Part shown: in pieces, positions 52,904 to 60,815 of the stretch
Position numbering within the stretch: the first letter of the stretch is position 1
How the letters are laid out: every line of letters begins with the position of its first letter
Assembly: GCF_003574445.1 (NCBI RefSeq)
Contig: NZ_KZ984554.1
Location: 100,906 to 164,905, forward strand
Direction of reading: 5' to 3'
DNA from: Streptomyces sp. YIM 130001
GTDB lineage: Bacteria > Actinomycetota > Actinomycetes > Streptomycetales > Streptomycetaceae
Length of the DNA: 64,000 nt
Notes under the pieces: model-generated
Database searches by the model: none
Seen by the model: the letters and a program-made list of their open reading frames with translations, nothing else
Told to the model about the DNA's origin: nothing
Position numbers and translations under genes: made by a program

Positions 52904-53036
52904 GCCCCCAGGCTAGAAACTCGTAGCTGAAGGCACACTGAAGGCGACCGCAAGAAACAGGTGGTGCGCACCGCAGTTGAGTCTTGCGGTTTTCCGCAAT
53001 GCGCTCCGGCAGCTCGGCCCGCTAGCGTGCCTGATC

Positions 53037-54191
53037 ATGAAAGCAATGGCACGAAGCGGGCTGAGGCTCGGAACAGGACTGGGGCTCGGAGCCGTCGCGG
53101 CCATCGCCGAGCTGGTCTTCGTGCTGCTGTCCGCACTGGCCCTGCTGTTCGTGCAAGCCTGGCCCGGTCCGCGGCGCGTCGTACAGGGACAGGTCGGGCG
53201 CCTGGCCAGACGGCTCGCGGAGGCGCACCGCCGCCGGCTCGACACCTACTTGGACGTCCAGTGCTCTCCGGCGTACCCGGATGCACAAGCGCTCGCGTAC
53301 GTCGCTACCCGCTGGCCCTTGGGAATCCTGGGTGCGGTCGTGCTCCTCAGCGTGATTCTGGGAGCCGGGTACGGCTCGCTGGTGTTCGTCGGGTGGTTCA
53401 TACCGGGTGTGCAATACCCCGTGACCCTGCTGCTCACCGGGTGTGCCGGTCTGTTCCTTCTCTTCCTCGCCGTCCAGGGCGTGCTCGGCGTCGCCACATT
53501 GGAGCGGAAGCTGGCACGCCGGTTTCTGGGTCCGAGCCGGCAGGAAGAACTCAAGCGCCGCATCGAGGAGCTCGCCGTGAGTCGGGCCGGTGTGGTGGAA
53601 GCCGTCCACGACGAACGACGCCGTATCGAAAGAGACCTGCACGACGGGGTGCAGCAGAGACTGGTGGCGCTCGGCATGCTCCTGGGGCGTGCCGTGCGCG
53701 GTCAGGATCCGGACCGCTCGGCCGAACTCCTGCGCCAGGCACACGAGGAGAGCAGACATGCACTGACCGAACTGCGCGAGGTCGCCTGGAGGATCTATCC
53801 GACCGTGCTGGACGAGGCGGGCCTGCGGGCGGCGTTGGAAACGGTGGTGGAGAGATCGACGATCGAGGTGTCCCTGACGTACGAGATAGCGAACGAACCC
53901 CGCCGTCCGGTGGCGACCGTCGCCTACTTCGTGGTCTCGGAAGCCGTCACGAACGCTCTGAAGCATTCCGAAGCCAGCCGGATACGCGTCGAAGTGAGGG
54001 AGGTCGAGGTCGCGGCGGGCGAATCCCGGTGCGTCGTACGTATCGAGGACAACGGCACGGGGGGAGCCGACCCAGACGGCAGCGGTCTGATCGGCCTGGC
54101 CCAGCGTCTGGCCGCACTCGATGGGAGACTCGCGGTGAACAGCCCTGAAGGTGGGCCGACGATCATCACAGCGGAGCTGCCGTGCGTCTGA
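53037..54191 (+). CDS. Sensor histidine kinase with two-part membrane domain
   Basis: 384 residues. Membrane segments at about 12-41, 95-122 and 127-152. The HisKA_3 box is RRRIERDLHDGVQQRLVALGM (His about 207); the N box is SEAVTNALKHSEAS, the G box DGSGLIGLAQRLAALDG. A NarL-type kinase, similar in design to DesK-like sensors of membrane state. ATG at 53037 is taken; MARSG three codons later is possible. Overlaps the response regulator by 10 bases. Confidence 0.88.
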   Translation: MKAMARSGLRLGTGLGLGAVAAIAELVFVLLSALALLFVQAWPGPRRVVQGQVGRLARRLAEAHRRRLDTYLDVQCSPAYPDAQALAYVATRWPLGILGAVVLLSVILGAGYGSLVFVGWFIPGVQYPVTLLLTGCAGLFLLFLAVQGVLGVATLERKLARRFLGPSRQEELKRRIEELAVSRAGVVEAVHDERRRIERDLHDGVQQRLVALGMLLGRAVRGQDPDRSAELLRQAHEESRHALTELREVAWRIYPTVLDEAGLRAALETVVERSTIEVSLTYEIANEPRRPVATVAYFVVSEAVTNALKHSEASRIRVEVREVEVAAGESRCVVRIEDNGTGGADPDGSGLIGLAQRLAALDGRLAVNSPEGGPTIITAELPCV

Positions 54192-54826
54192 TCCTCGCCG
54201 AAGACTCGACTCTGCTGCGCGAAGGCCTGGTTCGGTTGCTGGTCGAGGAGGGCCATGAGGTCCTCGCGGCAGTCGGGGACGCCGATCAGCTGATCGAGGC
54301 GGTGTCCGGGCAGCGTCCGGACGCGGTCGTGGCCGACGTCCGGATGCCGCCCTCGCACACGGACGAAGGACTGAGGGCGGCGCTGGAGATCAGGGAGCGC
54401 TGGCCGGGGGTCGGAGTCCTGGTGCTGTCGCAGTACGTCGAGCGGAGGTTCGCCACCGAGCTGCTGACGGGCGAGTCCGAGGGAGTGGGCTATCTGCTGA
54501 AGGACCGGGTGGTGCAGGTCGACGAGTTCCTCGACGCACTGGAGCGGGTGAGCCAGGGCCGTGCGGCCTTCGACCCAGAAGTGGTGCGCCAACTCCTCGG
54601 CCGTTCCGAGCACACGGACCTGCTCGCTCGGCTTACCGCCAGGGAGCGCGGCGTTCTCGCCGAGATGGCGCAAGGGCATACGAACGCGGCCATCGCGGAA
54701 CGGCTCCACGTGTCACAGAGCGCAGTGGAGAAACACATCAACGCGATCTTCGACAAATTGGAACTGACCGGCACCGCGGGCTATTCACGACGCGTACTCG
54801 CCGTGCTCCGCTACTTGGGCACCTGA
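54182..54826 (+). CDS. LuxR/NarL-type response regulator
   Basis: 214 residues, GTG start. Receiver domain with Glu7-Asp8, phospho-acceptor Asp52 in VVADVRMPPS, Lys in YLLKDRVV; helix-turn-helix LTARERGVLAEMAQGHTNAAIAERLHVS at about 148-175. Cognate partner of the overlapping kinase. Targets unknown. Co-orientation with the kinase and the 10-base overlap show coupled translation. Confidence 0.92.
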   Translation: MRLILAEDSTLLREGLVRLLVEEGHEVLAAVGDADQLIEAVSGQRPDAVVADVRMPPSHTDEGLRAALEIRERWPGVGVLVLSQYVERRFATELLTGESEGVGYLLKDRVVQVDEFLDALERVSQGRAAFDPEVVRQLLGRSEHTDLLARLTARERGVLAEMAQGHTNAAIAERLHVSQSAVEKHINAIFDKLELTGTAGYSRRVLAVLRYLGT

Positions 54827-54868
54827 CGACGACCGGCCGCCTCGGCAACCGACAACGGCCTGCCGCGG

Positions 54869-55096
54869 TCAGCCGCAGCAGCCCCCGCCGCAGCACCCGC
54901 CGCCCCCACCACTGCCGGTGGCCGGCGCGGGAGCACCGGCCGAGCCGGCCGCACCACCCACGGCGACGGTGGACAGGAGCTTCACGGTGTCCGCGTGACC
55001 CGCGGGACAGTCAGCCGGCGCGGCGGACTCGGACATCGGACGGCTTACCTCGAAGGTGTCGCCGCAGCTCCGGCAGCGGAATTCATAACGGGGCAT
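54869..55096 (-). CDS. FmdB-type zinc-ribbon protein with Gly/Cys tail
   Basis: 75 residues. The N-terminal zinc ribbon YEFRCRSCGDTFEV (about 4-17) with a partner pattern DCPAGH fits the FmdB/putative regulatory protein family. The C-terminus is Gly-rich and ends in CCGGGCCG, four extra cysteines that may bind metal. ATG at 55096; a GTG two codons earlier is possible. Convergent with the response regulator. Confidence 0.82.
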   Translation of the reverse strand: MPRYEFRCRSCGDTFEVSRPMSESAAPADCPAGHADTVKLLSTVAVGGAAGSAGAPAPATGSGGGGGCCGGGCCG

Positions 55097-55237
55097 GCGC
55101 ACAGGCTAACCGCCCGCTGGCGCGACGGGAACGCCACGACCGACGGGAGACGATCGAGACGAAGGGCGCAGGCCAAGGAGACGAGGCACCCAAGACCGCA
55201 ACAACGCGAGGAGGTGACCGTAGTGACCGAGAGAGCG
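55097..55237. other. Gap holding an orphan ribosome-binding site
   Basis: GAGGAGGTGA (55208-55217) followed by GTG (55223) on the plus strand is a near-perfect start signal, but the reading frame that follows runs antisense through kdgK and has no family features. Possibly the left-over 5' end of a lost gene. Confidence 0.4.
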
Positions 55238-56278
55238 TCAGCGCACCACGGTGCCGGAAGCCGCACCGAGGAGCCCCAGCTCCGCCCGGGTCGGGGCACC
55301 TTCCCAGTCCCCGTACGAGGCCACGGCGAACGCCCCGGTCGTGACCGCGCGCTCCAGCCTGCCGGCCACGTCCGCACCGTCGAGCAGCGCGGACACGTAC
55401 CCGGCGACGAAGGCGTCACCGGCGCCCACGGGATCGACGGCCTCCACGGCTCGGGCCGGACGGTGCAGGCTGCCGTCCGCGGTGTACGCCGTCGCTCCTG
55501 CCGCTCCGAGCTTCACCACGACCTCGCGTACACCGTGCGACAAGAGCCTCTCGGCCTGCTGCACCGTCCCGTCCTGCGGGTCGACCGCCTCGTCCGGCGA
55601 AGTGCCATCGGCCAGACACAGCGGAAGCTCGTCGTCGGAGGCGATCAGTACGTCGACGTACGGGATCCAGTCGCGCAGCACGGCTGCCGCGTCAGCCCGG
55701 TCCCACAGCCGGGAGCGGAAGTTGACGTCGAGGCAGACCAGCGTGCCGTGCTCACGGGCCAGCTCGAGGGCCCGTCGTGCGGCGCCGAGCGGCCCGGGCC
55801 CGAGGGCGGGGGTGATGCCGGTGAGATGCAGCAGTCGGGGCCGTGCCCCCGCGCCGTCGAGGAAGGCCTCGGCGACGGTGTCGCTGTCGACCCGGGAGCC
55901 TGCGGAACCGGACCGGTAGTAGTGCACCCGCGTCACCTGAGGCAGCCGAGGCTCGAAGAGGATCAGGCCGGTCGGAGCGGAAGCGTCCCGGGAACTGCCG
56001 GAGACGTCCACGTCCTCGGCCCGGAGCGTACGCAGCACCAGTTCACCGGCCTCGTCGTCACCGACGGCACCCGCCCATCGCACCCGATGCCCGAGCCGCG
56101 CAAGCCCGATGGCGACGTTGGACTCGGCACCAGCGACGGACACATCCAGGGAACCGCCCAACTTGAGCGGCCGGCTCCCGCGCAACGCGACCATCGTCTC
56201 GCCGAACGTGAACACCTCCGGAGCCTCGCCACTCGCCGGCACTCCACCCTCGCTCACCGGCACACCACTCCCCTTCAC
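55238..56278 (-). CDS. kdgK: 2-keto-3-deoxygluconate kinase-like PfkB carbohydrate kinase
   Basis: 346 residues. Begins with VFTFGETMVALRG, the start motif of PfkB sugar kinases; VAGAESNVAIGLARLG is the substrate loop and DPVGAGDAFVAGY (about 288-300) the anion hole with the catalytic Asp. Next to a KDPG aldolase, the likely substrate is 2-keto-3-deoxygluconate, giving KDPG. GTG start, overlapping the aldolase stop (GTGA). No sugar-acid dehydratase or transporter gene is in the neighbourhood. Confidence 0.83.
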   Translation of the reverse strand: MKGSGVPVSEGGVPASGEAPEVFTFGETMVALRGSRPLKLGGSLDVSVAGAESNVAIGLARLGHRVRWAGAVGDDEAGELVLRTLRAEDVDVSGSSRDASAPTGLILFEPRLPQVTRVHYYRSGSAGSRVDSDTVAEAFLDGAGARPRLLHLTGITPALGPGPLGAARRALELAREHGTLVCLDVNFRSRLWDRADAAAVLRDWIPYVDVLIASDDELPLCLADGTSPDEAVDPQDGTVQQAERLLSHGVREVVVKLGAAGATAYTADGSLHRPARAVEAVDPVGAGDAFVAGYVSALLDGADVAGRLERAVTTGAFAVASYGDWEGAPTRAELGLLGAASGTVVR

Positions 56279-56895
56279 GAGCAGACCGCCTTGAACTCGG
56301 CGGCGCGACGGCGCAGTCCGCCCAGATCGCCCCCGTCAGCCGCATCCCCGACGAGAGGAGAGCCGACTCCGACCGCCACAGCACCCAACCGGAGATAGTC
56401 GGCGGCCTCCGACGCACCGACCCCTCCGACCGGCACGAACGGCACATCGGGGAACGGCGCGCGCAACGCCTTCAGATAGGAGGGACCACCCATCGCGGAC
56501 GCAGGGAAGATCTTGAGCGCCGTCGCCCCGTACTCGGCGGCCTGGCACACATCGGTGGGGGTGAGCACTCCGGCCAGTACCGGCAAGCCTTTCTGCACGG
56601 CGGTACGCACTCCGGGCCCGAGCCCGGGAGTCACGATCAGGTTGGCCCCGGCGGTGGCCGCCCGTTCTGCGTCTGCCGCGGTGAGGATCGTTCCTGCGCC
56701 GAGCCAGGCGGAGTCACCGAGTTCGGCACGTGCTCGTTCGATGACCCGTAGGGCGTCCGCGCTGCTCAGCGACACCTCGACCAGGTCCACTCCCACCTCG
56801 GCGAGCGCCAGTACCGTCCTGAACGACGCCTCCGGATCCTTGCCGCGGACGATGGCGACGAGCCGCCGGGCGCGCAACGCGCTGCTGAAGTCCAT
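56275..56895 (-). CDS. eda: KDPG/KHG aldolase
   Basis: 206 residues; (alpha/beta)8 barrel. The Schiff-base Lys is in GATALKIFPASAMGG (about 131), the general-base Glu in LVEVSLSS (about 37), and Arg in LVAIVRGKDP binds phosphate; GTILTAADAERAATAGANLIVTPG is typical. It cleaves 2-keto-3-deoxy-6-phosphogluconate to pyruvate and glyceraldehyde 3-phosphate. Start at 56895 is preferred over 56904 since GAGG/AAGGA are better spaced. Forms an operon with kdgK. Confidence 0.9.
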   Translation of the reverse strand: MDFSSALRARRLVAIVRGKDPEASFRTVLALAEVGVDLVEVSLSSADALRVIERARAELGDSAWLGAGTILTAADAERAATAGANLIVTPGLGPGVRTAVQKGLPVLAGVLTPTDVCQAAEYGATALKIFPASAMGGPSYLKALRAPFPDVPFVPVGGVGASEAADYLRLGAVAVGVGSPLVGDAADGGDLGGLRRRAAEFKAVCS

Positions 56896-57206
56896 ATGCC
56901 TCATTCCTTGGGGACTCCGTCCGGCCGAAGGCAATACAGGCACACGGACAGGCACAGCCTCCGACGCCGAATCGTAGGATCGTCCTGGTCGTCGTCCTGG
57001 TCGATCGTCGCGTTCCGCGCATGCCCTCGCACGCCTCGGCCGAGCACACGGATGTGGACGAAACTCTACGTGCGCACCCACGTGGGTCCCCGGCCGGGCA
57101 GGCTCCAGGGCACATGCGACGGCTCAGGCGCCTGCGTGACCACGCCCCTTGCCCGTACGACCGTACGAAGCGCCTCCGCGCCTCCGCGCCTCCGCGCCTC
57201 CGCGCC
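56896..57206. other. 311-base gap with a tandem repeat at its end
   Basis: Carries the probable promoter of eda and, at 57171-57208, an 8-base tandem repeat. No gene seen. Confidence 0.5.
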
Positions 57207-57208
57207 TC
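57171..57208. repeat. 8-base tandem repeat (about 4.75 copies)
   Basis: CGCCTCCG repeated from 57171, the fifth copy ending in the stop codon of the minus-strand DUF4383 gene. It would lie in the 3' untranslated part of that gene. Confidence 0.9.
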
Positions 57209-57758
57209 AAGCCGGCAGGCGGCGTGGGGCGTCCTTCCGGCGCTGCTCATCGGCGGCCTGCTCGGGGTGCCGTGCTTTCCAGTACGGGTTGTCGTGCGGC
57301 AGTGCGCTGCCGACCCGGCCGTACATACCGAAGAGCATCAGCAGGACGCCCACCACAAAGCTGAAGAGCACGTTCTGGATGCGGAAGGCCAGGAAGTTGA
57401 GGCCCGTCTCGAGCAGCGCGAGGTTGACGAAGCCACTCAGGATGAAGGCGATGCCGAGAACCATGTTGAGCGTCGACGCGAAGTTGCCCCCGATCACCAT
57501 GCCGACGAAAAGGAGCAGCCCGACACAGATGGACAGCACACTGAGCGCACCATTGGTGTTCAGCCCGGCAACGCTGTCACCGCCGGTGTCGAAGAAGCCG
57601 ACCTGATCGATCAGTCCCAGGATGCCGAAGGCGAGCAGGAGCAGGCCCATCAGACCGGCGCCTACGCGATAGACCTTGCTCAGCCGGTGGTCGACGGGAA
57701 GGTGCTCGTCGAGGGTGATGCGCCGCTTGCTGTCGGAGCGAACTACTTGGGTGGCCAT
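57207..57758 (-). CDS. DUF4383 membrane protein
   Basis: 183 residues with GGGAGG just upstream of the ATG at 57758. Four helices: VGAGLMGLLLLAFGILGLI, LSVLSICVGLLLFVGMVIGG, LNMVLGIAFILSGFVNLALL, NVLFSFVVGVLLMLFGMYGRV. The motif LDEHLPVDHRLSKVYRVGAG and this layout are of DUF4383. Function unknown. The C-terminus is polar. No operon partner. Confidence 0.87.
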   Translation of the reverse strand: MATQVVRSDSKRRITLDEHLPVDHRLSKVYRVGAGLMGLLLLAFGILGLIDQVGFFDTGGDSVAGLNTNGALSVLSICVGLLLFVGMVIGGNFASTLNMVLGIAFILSGFVNLALLETGLNFLAFRIQNVLFSFVVGVLLMLFGMYGRVGSALPHDNPYWKARHPEQAADEQRRKDAPRRLPA

Positions 57759-57927
57759 GTCCGCCTCCCTCGGGGTCACGGAGGCCCTGGTCCCGACGCG
57801 CTGGGCGCGCCGTACGTCCAGCATCCGCCCTCGGCGCCACGACCGCCACATCGGACCCGGGGCTCGCCGGCGACCCGGCTCCCGGCTCTCCCGGACAAAG
57901 GCCCAGGCCACGCCCATAGCGGGTTGT

Positions 57928-59550
57928 CTACGCTCCCGAGCCCCGGTCCTCACGGATCCGGGAGACGACTCGGCCCACGTTCTGGCGGACGGCCTCCGTC
58001 TCGGTCAGGAAGTGCCAGTAGTCGGGATGGCGGCCCTCGAGTGAGGCGATCGCCCGGTCCAGCCGGGCCACCGAGTCGTCCAGCGGCCTGGCGTGCTGCG
58101 GATCCGGCGTGTGCCGGCCCGCCATGGCGAGCCGCTGCGCATCCCGGATGGCGAACCGAGTGCGTTCGATCTCCTGCTCGGGGTCCTTCGACACGGCATT
58201 GAGCTGCTGCAGGCGATCGCCGGCCGCCGACACCGCCTCGTCGGTCGTATTGAGCAGGGCACGCACCGTACTCAGCAGCGCGGTCGCATCCGGCCAGCGC
58301 TGCTCGTCGCGAGCCGTACGGGCTTCGGCGAGCCGTTGCTCGGCCTGTTTGACCCATGTCGACGCCTGGTCGGGGACCTGCTGCAAGTCCTGCCAGCAGG
58401 CCGCCGAGAAGCGGCGCCGAAGCTCGCTGAGTACCGGGTCCACCTGCGAAGCACGCGTGGTCAGCGCCTGAGCCCGGGTACGCAGCGACACGATGCGCTT
58501 GTCCGTCTCGGCTGCCAGCTCGGGCAGGCGCTCCGCCTCGGCCTTGATCGTCTCGGCCTCACGCAGCACGTGATCGGCTCGATGCAGGGTGTCGGTCACG
58601 CCGTGCCGTCCGGCGCCCTGGTTGAGCTTGGTCAGTTCGGGGCCGAGGGTCGCCAGACGAGCGGCGAGATCATCGGCACGCAGTCCGGAGTCACGGGCCG
58701 AGTCGAGGGCGGTGCTGGCGGCGAGGAGCGCTTGGCGGGCCCGCTCGATGGCGGGGGCGAGGCGCGCCAACTGTGTCTCGGCCTTGTCCAGGAGCGGGCC
58801 GAGTCCCTGGGCGAACCGGTCGAGGTCCTGCTTGACCCTGACCAGATCGTCCTTCGCCCTGGTCAGCTCGGTCTTCGCCTGCGTGGCGACCGATGCCTCC
58901 AGGTCGTCACGGTCCAGGTCGTGGGCATCCACGGCGGCGATGTAGCGGTGGCTGGCCTCGTCGATCCGGTGCCCGAGCGCCTCGAAGTCGGAGACAGACC
59001 GCTGGGCGGCGGGCGTGCTGGCGACCGCGGTGATCGTTTCGATGGAGATACGCAGATCGCGTTGAGCCGTGTCGAGCTCGTAGAACGCAGCGGCCGCGGC
59101 GTCCTTGGCCGCCTGAGCCTCAGCACGCTGTCCCTCGCCCCGGCCACCGAACCAGCGTCGCGTACCACCGCCGGCGAAGGCCGCCGGAAGCGTCGCGACG
59201 AGGAGTGGCACCGGGAGCGCCATCAGGGACAGCACGTCACGGACAGCGCGCCACGACGTCTCGAGCGGAACGGTTCTGGTGGGGGAGGACCGCACGGCGC
59301 GTGATCCGACGGGGCGTCGCCGGTTTTCCGCGCTGCGTCCGCTCACCCCGCGGCCCTGTTCGGCTGTCGGGTTGCCGGCTCCGGCCTCCGTGCCACTGAC
59401 CGCGGTCGCACCGCTCGCGTCACCGTCCGCGTGGTGCCGATGGGTGGTCACGGCCGACGGTTCGTTGACCAGGGCAGCTGGGAGAGGACCCGCGGACTCA
59501 CGGTGGCGCGCAACTTTCTGCGTGTACGGCTGCGATGGTGTCGCCGTCAC
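57928..59550 (-). CDS. Large coiled-coil protein of unknown function
   Basis: 540 residues, GTG start with GAGAGGG just upstream. The first 105 residues are disordered and Arg/Thr/Ala-rich. One hydrophobic segment follows (LSLMALPVPLLVATLPAAFAGG, about 107-128). The remainder is almost all helical with heptad-like repeats (for example TELTRAKDDLVRVKQDLDRF, LLDKAETQLARLAPAIERAR). A single Trp-Gln-Asp segment, ACWQDLQQVPDQASTWV, may be a conserved point. I do not recognise the family; a membrane-anchored coiled-coil protein of envelope or septum is possible. Between two other single genes on the same strand. Confidence 0.75.
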   Translation of the reverse strand: MTATPSQPYTQKVARHRESAGPLPAALVNEPSAVTTHRHHADGDASGATAVSGTEAGAGNPTAEQGRGVSGRSAENRRRPVGSRAVRSSPTRTVPLETSWRAVRDVLSLMALPVPLLVATLPAAFAGGGTRRWFGGRGEGQRAEAQAAKDAAAAAFYELDTAQRDLRISIETITAVASTPAAQRSVSDFEALGHRIDEASHRYIAAVDAHDLDRDDLEASVATQAKTELTRAKDDLVRVKQDLDRFAQGLGPLLDKAETQLARLAPAIERARQALLAASTALDSARDSGLRADDLAARLATLGPELTKLNQGAGRHGVTDTLHRADHVLREAETIKAEAERLPELAAETDKRIVSLRTRAQALTTRASQVDPVLSELRRRFSAACWQDLQQVPDQASTWVKQAEQRLAEARTARDEQRWPDATALLSTVRALLNTTDEAVSAAGDRLQQLNAVSKDPEQEIERTRFAIRDAQRLAMAGRHTPDPQHARPLDDSVARLDRAIASLEGRHPDYWHFLTETEAVRQNVGRVVSRIREDRGSGA

Positions 59551-59699
59551 ATCCCTCTCCCGTGCTGTGATCCGCCCTGCCCGGTGACATTCTCCCACCG
59601 GTTGACGTCGAACACACGGGTCCTTTAGATCGCGCTTACGGAGTCCGGGCCTTCACCCTGCGCCGAACGACACCCTCCGCTCCTCGTGCCCCATCGCAC

Positions 59700-60488
59700 T
59701 CAGCGCTCGCGCACGGTCACACTGCCGTCGTCACTGTGCGCCGCAACCGCGTGCCGGCTGCCGGCATTCCGCGGAACGCTCACGTCCACAGAACCGTCCC
59801 CACTGTCCGCATCCACCCGGTACGTACCGCGAGGAACCTCCACCGTGACGGAACCGTCCGCGCTCCGCGCCTCCACGCGATCCGGAACTCCGGTGAGCCC
59901 CAGGTCCACGCGGCCGTCGTCGGACCGTGCCGTGACCTGGCGGGACGTCACACCCTTGGCCTCCACCCGCCCGTCCCTGCTGTGCAGGTCGAGCGGCCCC
60001 TTGGAATCCAGGACGGTCACACTGCCGTCGTGGGCGCGAATCCTGAGTGGCGCGGCGATCTTCTTCGCCGAGACCGACCCGTCGCCGTTGACCACATCCA
60101 CCTGCACCCCGCGCGGCACCTCGATGCGATGCCGGGCGGCGCAACTCACCGCTACCCCTTGGCACTTGGTGCGCAGCTTCAGCGTGTCGCCCGTCAACTC
60201 CCACTCCACGCCGGCCTGCCCGCCGAGAACCGTCCTCCCGGCGAACCACCTGGTCACCTCGACCCGTCCAGCACCGCCGCTCTTCTCGCCGTCCGCCGCC
60301 ACCAGCTCGATCGCCGAGTCGTTGGAGTCGACCTTCAACGTCCGCCCCTCGAGTCCGAACGACCGAGTCTCCGGCTCGTCGTCCGACTCCGCGTCGGCGC
60401 ATCCCCCGGCCAGCAGCGCGACGGCCACCACCCCGCCGAACGCGACGGCATAACGACGGCGACGGCCACCTGCAGCATGGCTGCTCAT
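59700..60488 (-). CDS. DUF4097 beta-strand repeat lipoprotein
   Basis: 262 residues. Signal peptide with lipobox LLAGGC (Cys30). The rest is regular beta-repeat with many DG turns: LRIRAHDGSVTVLDSKG, LHSRDGRVEAKGV, ARSDDGRVDLGL, EARSADGSVTVEVPRG. This is DUF4097 (PF13349), a right-handed beta-helix-like fold of bacterial surface proteins; function unknown. It should be attached to the outer face of the membrane. Confidence 0.87.
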   Translation of the reverse strand: MSSHAAGGRRRRYAVAFGGVVAVALLAGGCADAESDDEPETRSFGLEGRTLKVDSNDSAIELVAADGEKSGGAGRVEVTRWFAGRTVLGGQAGVEWELTGDTLKLRTKCQGVAVSCAARHRIEVPRGVQVDVVNGDGSVSAKKIAAPLRIRAHDGSVTVLDSKGPLDLHSRDGRVEAKGVTSRQVTARSDDGRVDLGLTGVPDRVEARSADGSVTVEVPRGTYRVDADSGDGSVDVSVPRNAGSRHAVAAHSDDGSVTVRER

Positions 60489-60628
60489 CCTGATCTCCCC
60501 GGGCAGTGCGACGGTGTATCTGAGCCTCTCCCTCAGAAACTACGAACCCGCGCCCGCCCAGGGCATCCGGGACGCCACCGAATCCCGGGTGGGGAAAACC
60601 CCCGAGCCACCCCAGGCCCGACAGCCGT

Positions 60629-60659
60629 TTGCCCTGCCCGTCCCGCGTCAGGGTAGGCT
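60629..60659 (+). promoter_or_regulatory. Putative tRNA-Val promoter
   Basis: TTGCCC (60629-60634), 19-base spacer and TAGGCT (60654-60659), 13 bases before the mature 5' end of the tRNA. Confidence 0.5.
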
Positions 60660-60672
60660 GTCGAAACATCCC

Positions 60673-60747
60673 GGGCGCGTAGCTCAGCGGTAGAGCGCTG
60701 CCCTTACAAGGCAGATGTCGGCGGTTCGAAACCGTCCGCGCCCACCA
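60673..60747 (+). tRNA. tRNA-Val (anticodon UAC), CCA encoded
   Basis: The cloverleaf folds fully: acceptor GGGCGCG/CGCGCCC, D arm GCTC..GAGC, anticodon arm CTGCC-CTTACAA-GGCAG with anticodon TAC, T arm GGCGG-TTCGAAA-CCGTC, discriminator A and genomic CCA. A mobile element with integrase begins just downstream, so its 3' half is the probable attachment site. Confidence 0.96.
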
Positions 60748-60751
60748 GCAC
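60710..60751. other. Probable attachment site (att) at the tRNA 3' end
   Basis: Actinomycete integrative elements of the pSAM2 type insert in the 3' part of tRNA genes and keep the tRNA intact. Int lies 69 bases after this tRNA. Exact core limits cannot be seen without the other end of the element. Confidence 0.55.
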
Positions 60752-60785
60752 AAAGACCCCCAGCCGATCTTGGCTGGGGGTCTTT
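60752..60785. terminator. Terminator shared by tRNA-Val and the integrase gene
   Basis: A perfect 14-bp stem (AAAGACCCCCAGCC / GGCTGGGGGTCTTT) with a 6-base loop. It is AT-flanked, so T-runs follow on both strands, and it lies between convergent tRNA and int. Confidence 0.9.
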
Positions 60786-60815
60786 GACATCCGGATCTGA
60801 CATCAACGGGCATGG

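Noticed and set aside
57171..57208. CRISPR-like array
   Set aside because: Units of 8 bases without spacers; a simple tandem repeat. No cas gene or true array was seen anywhere in the window.
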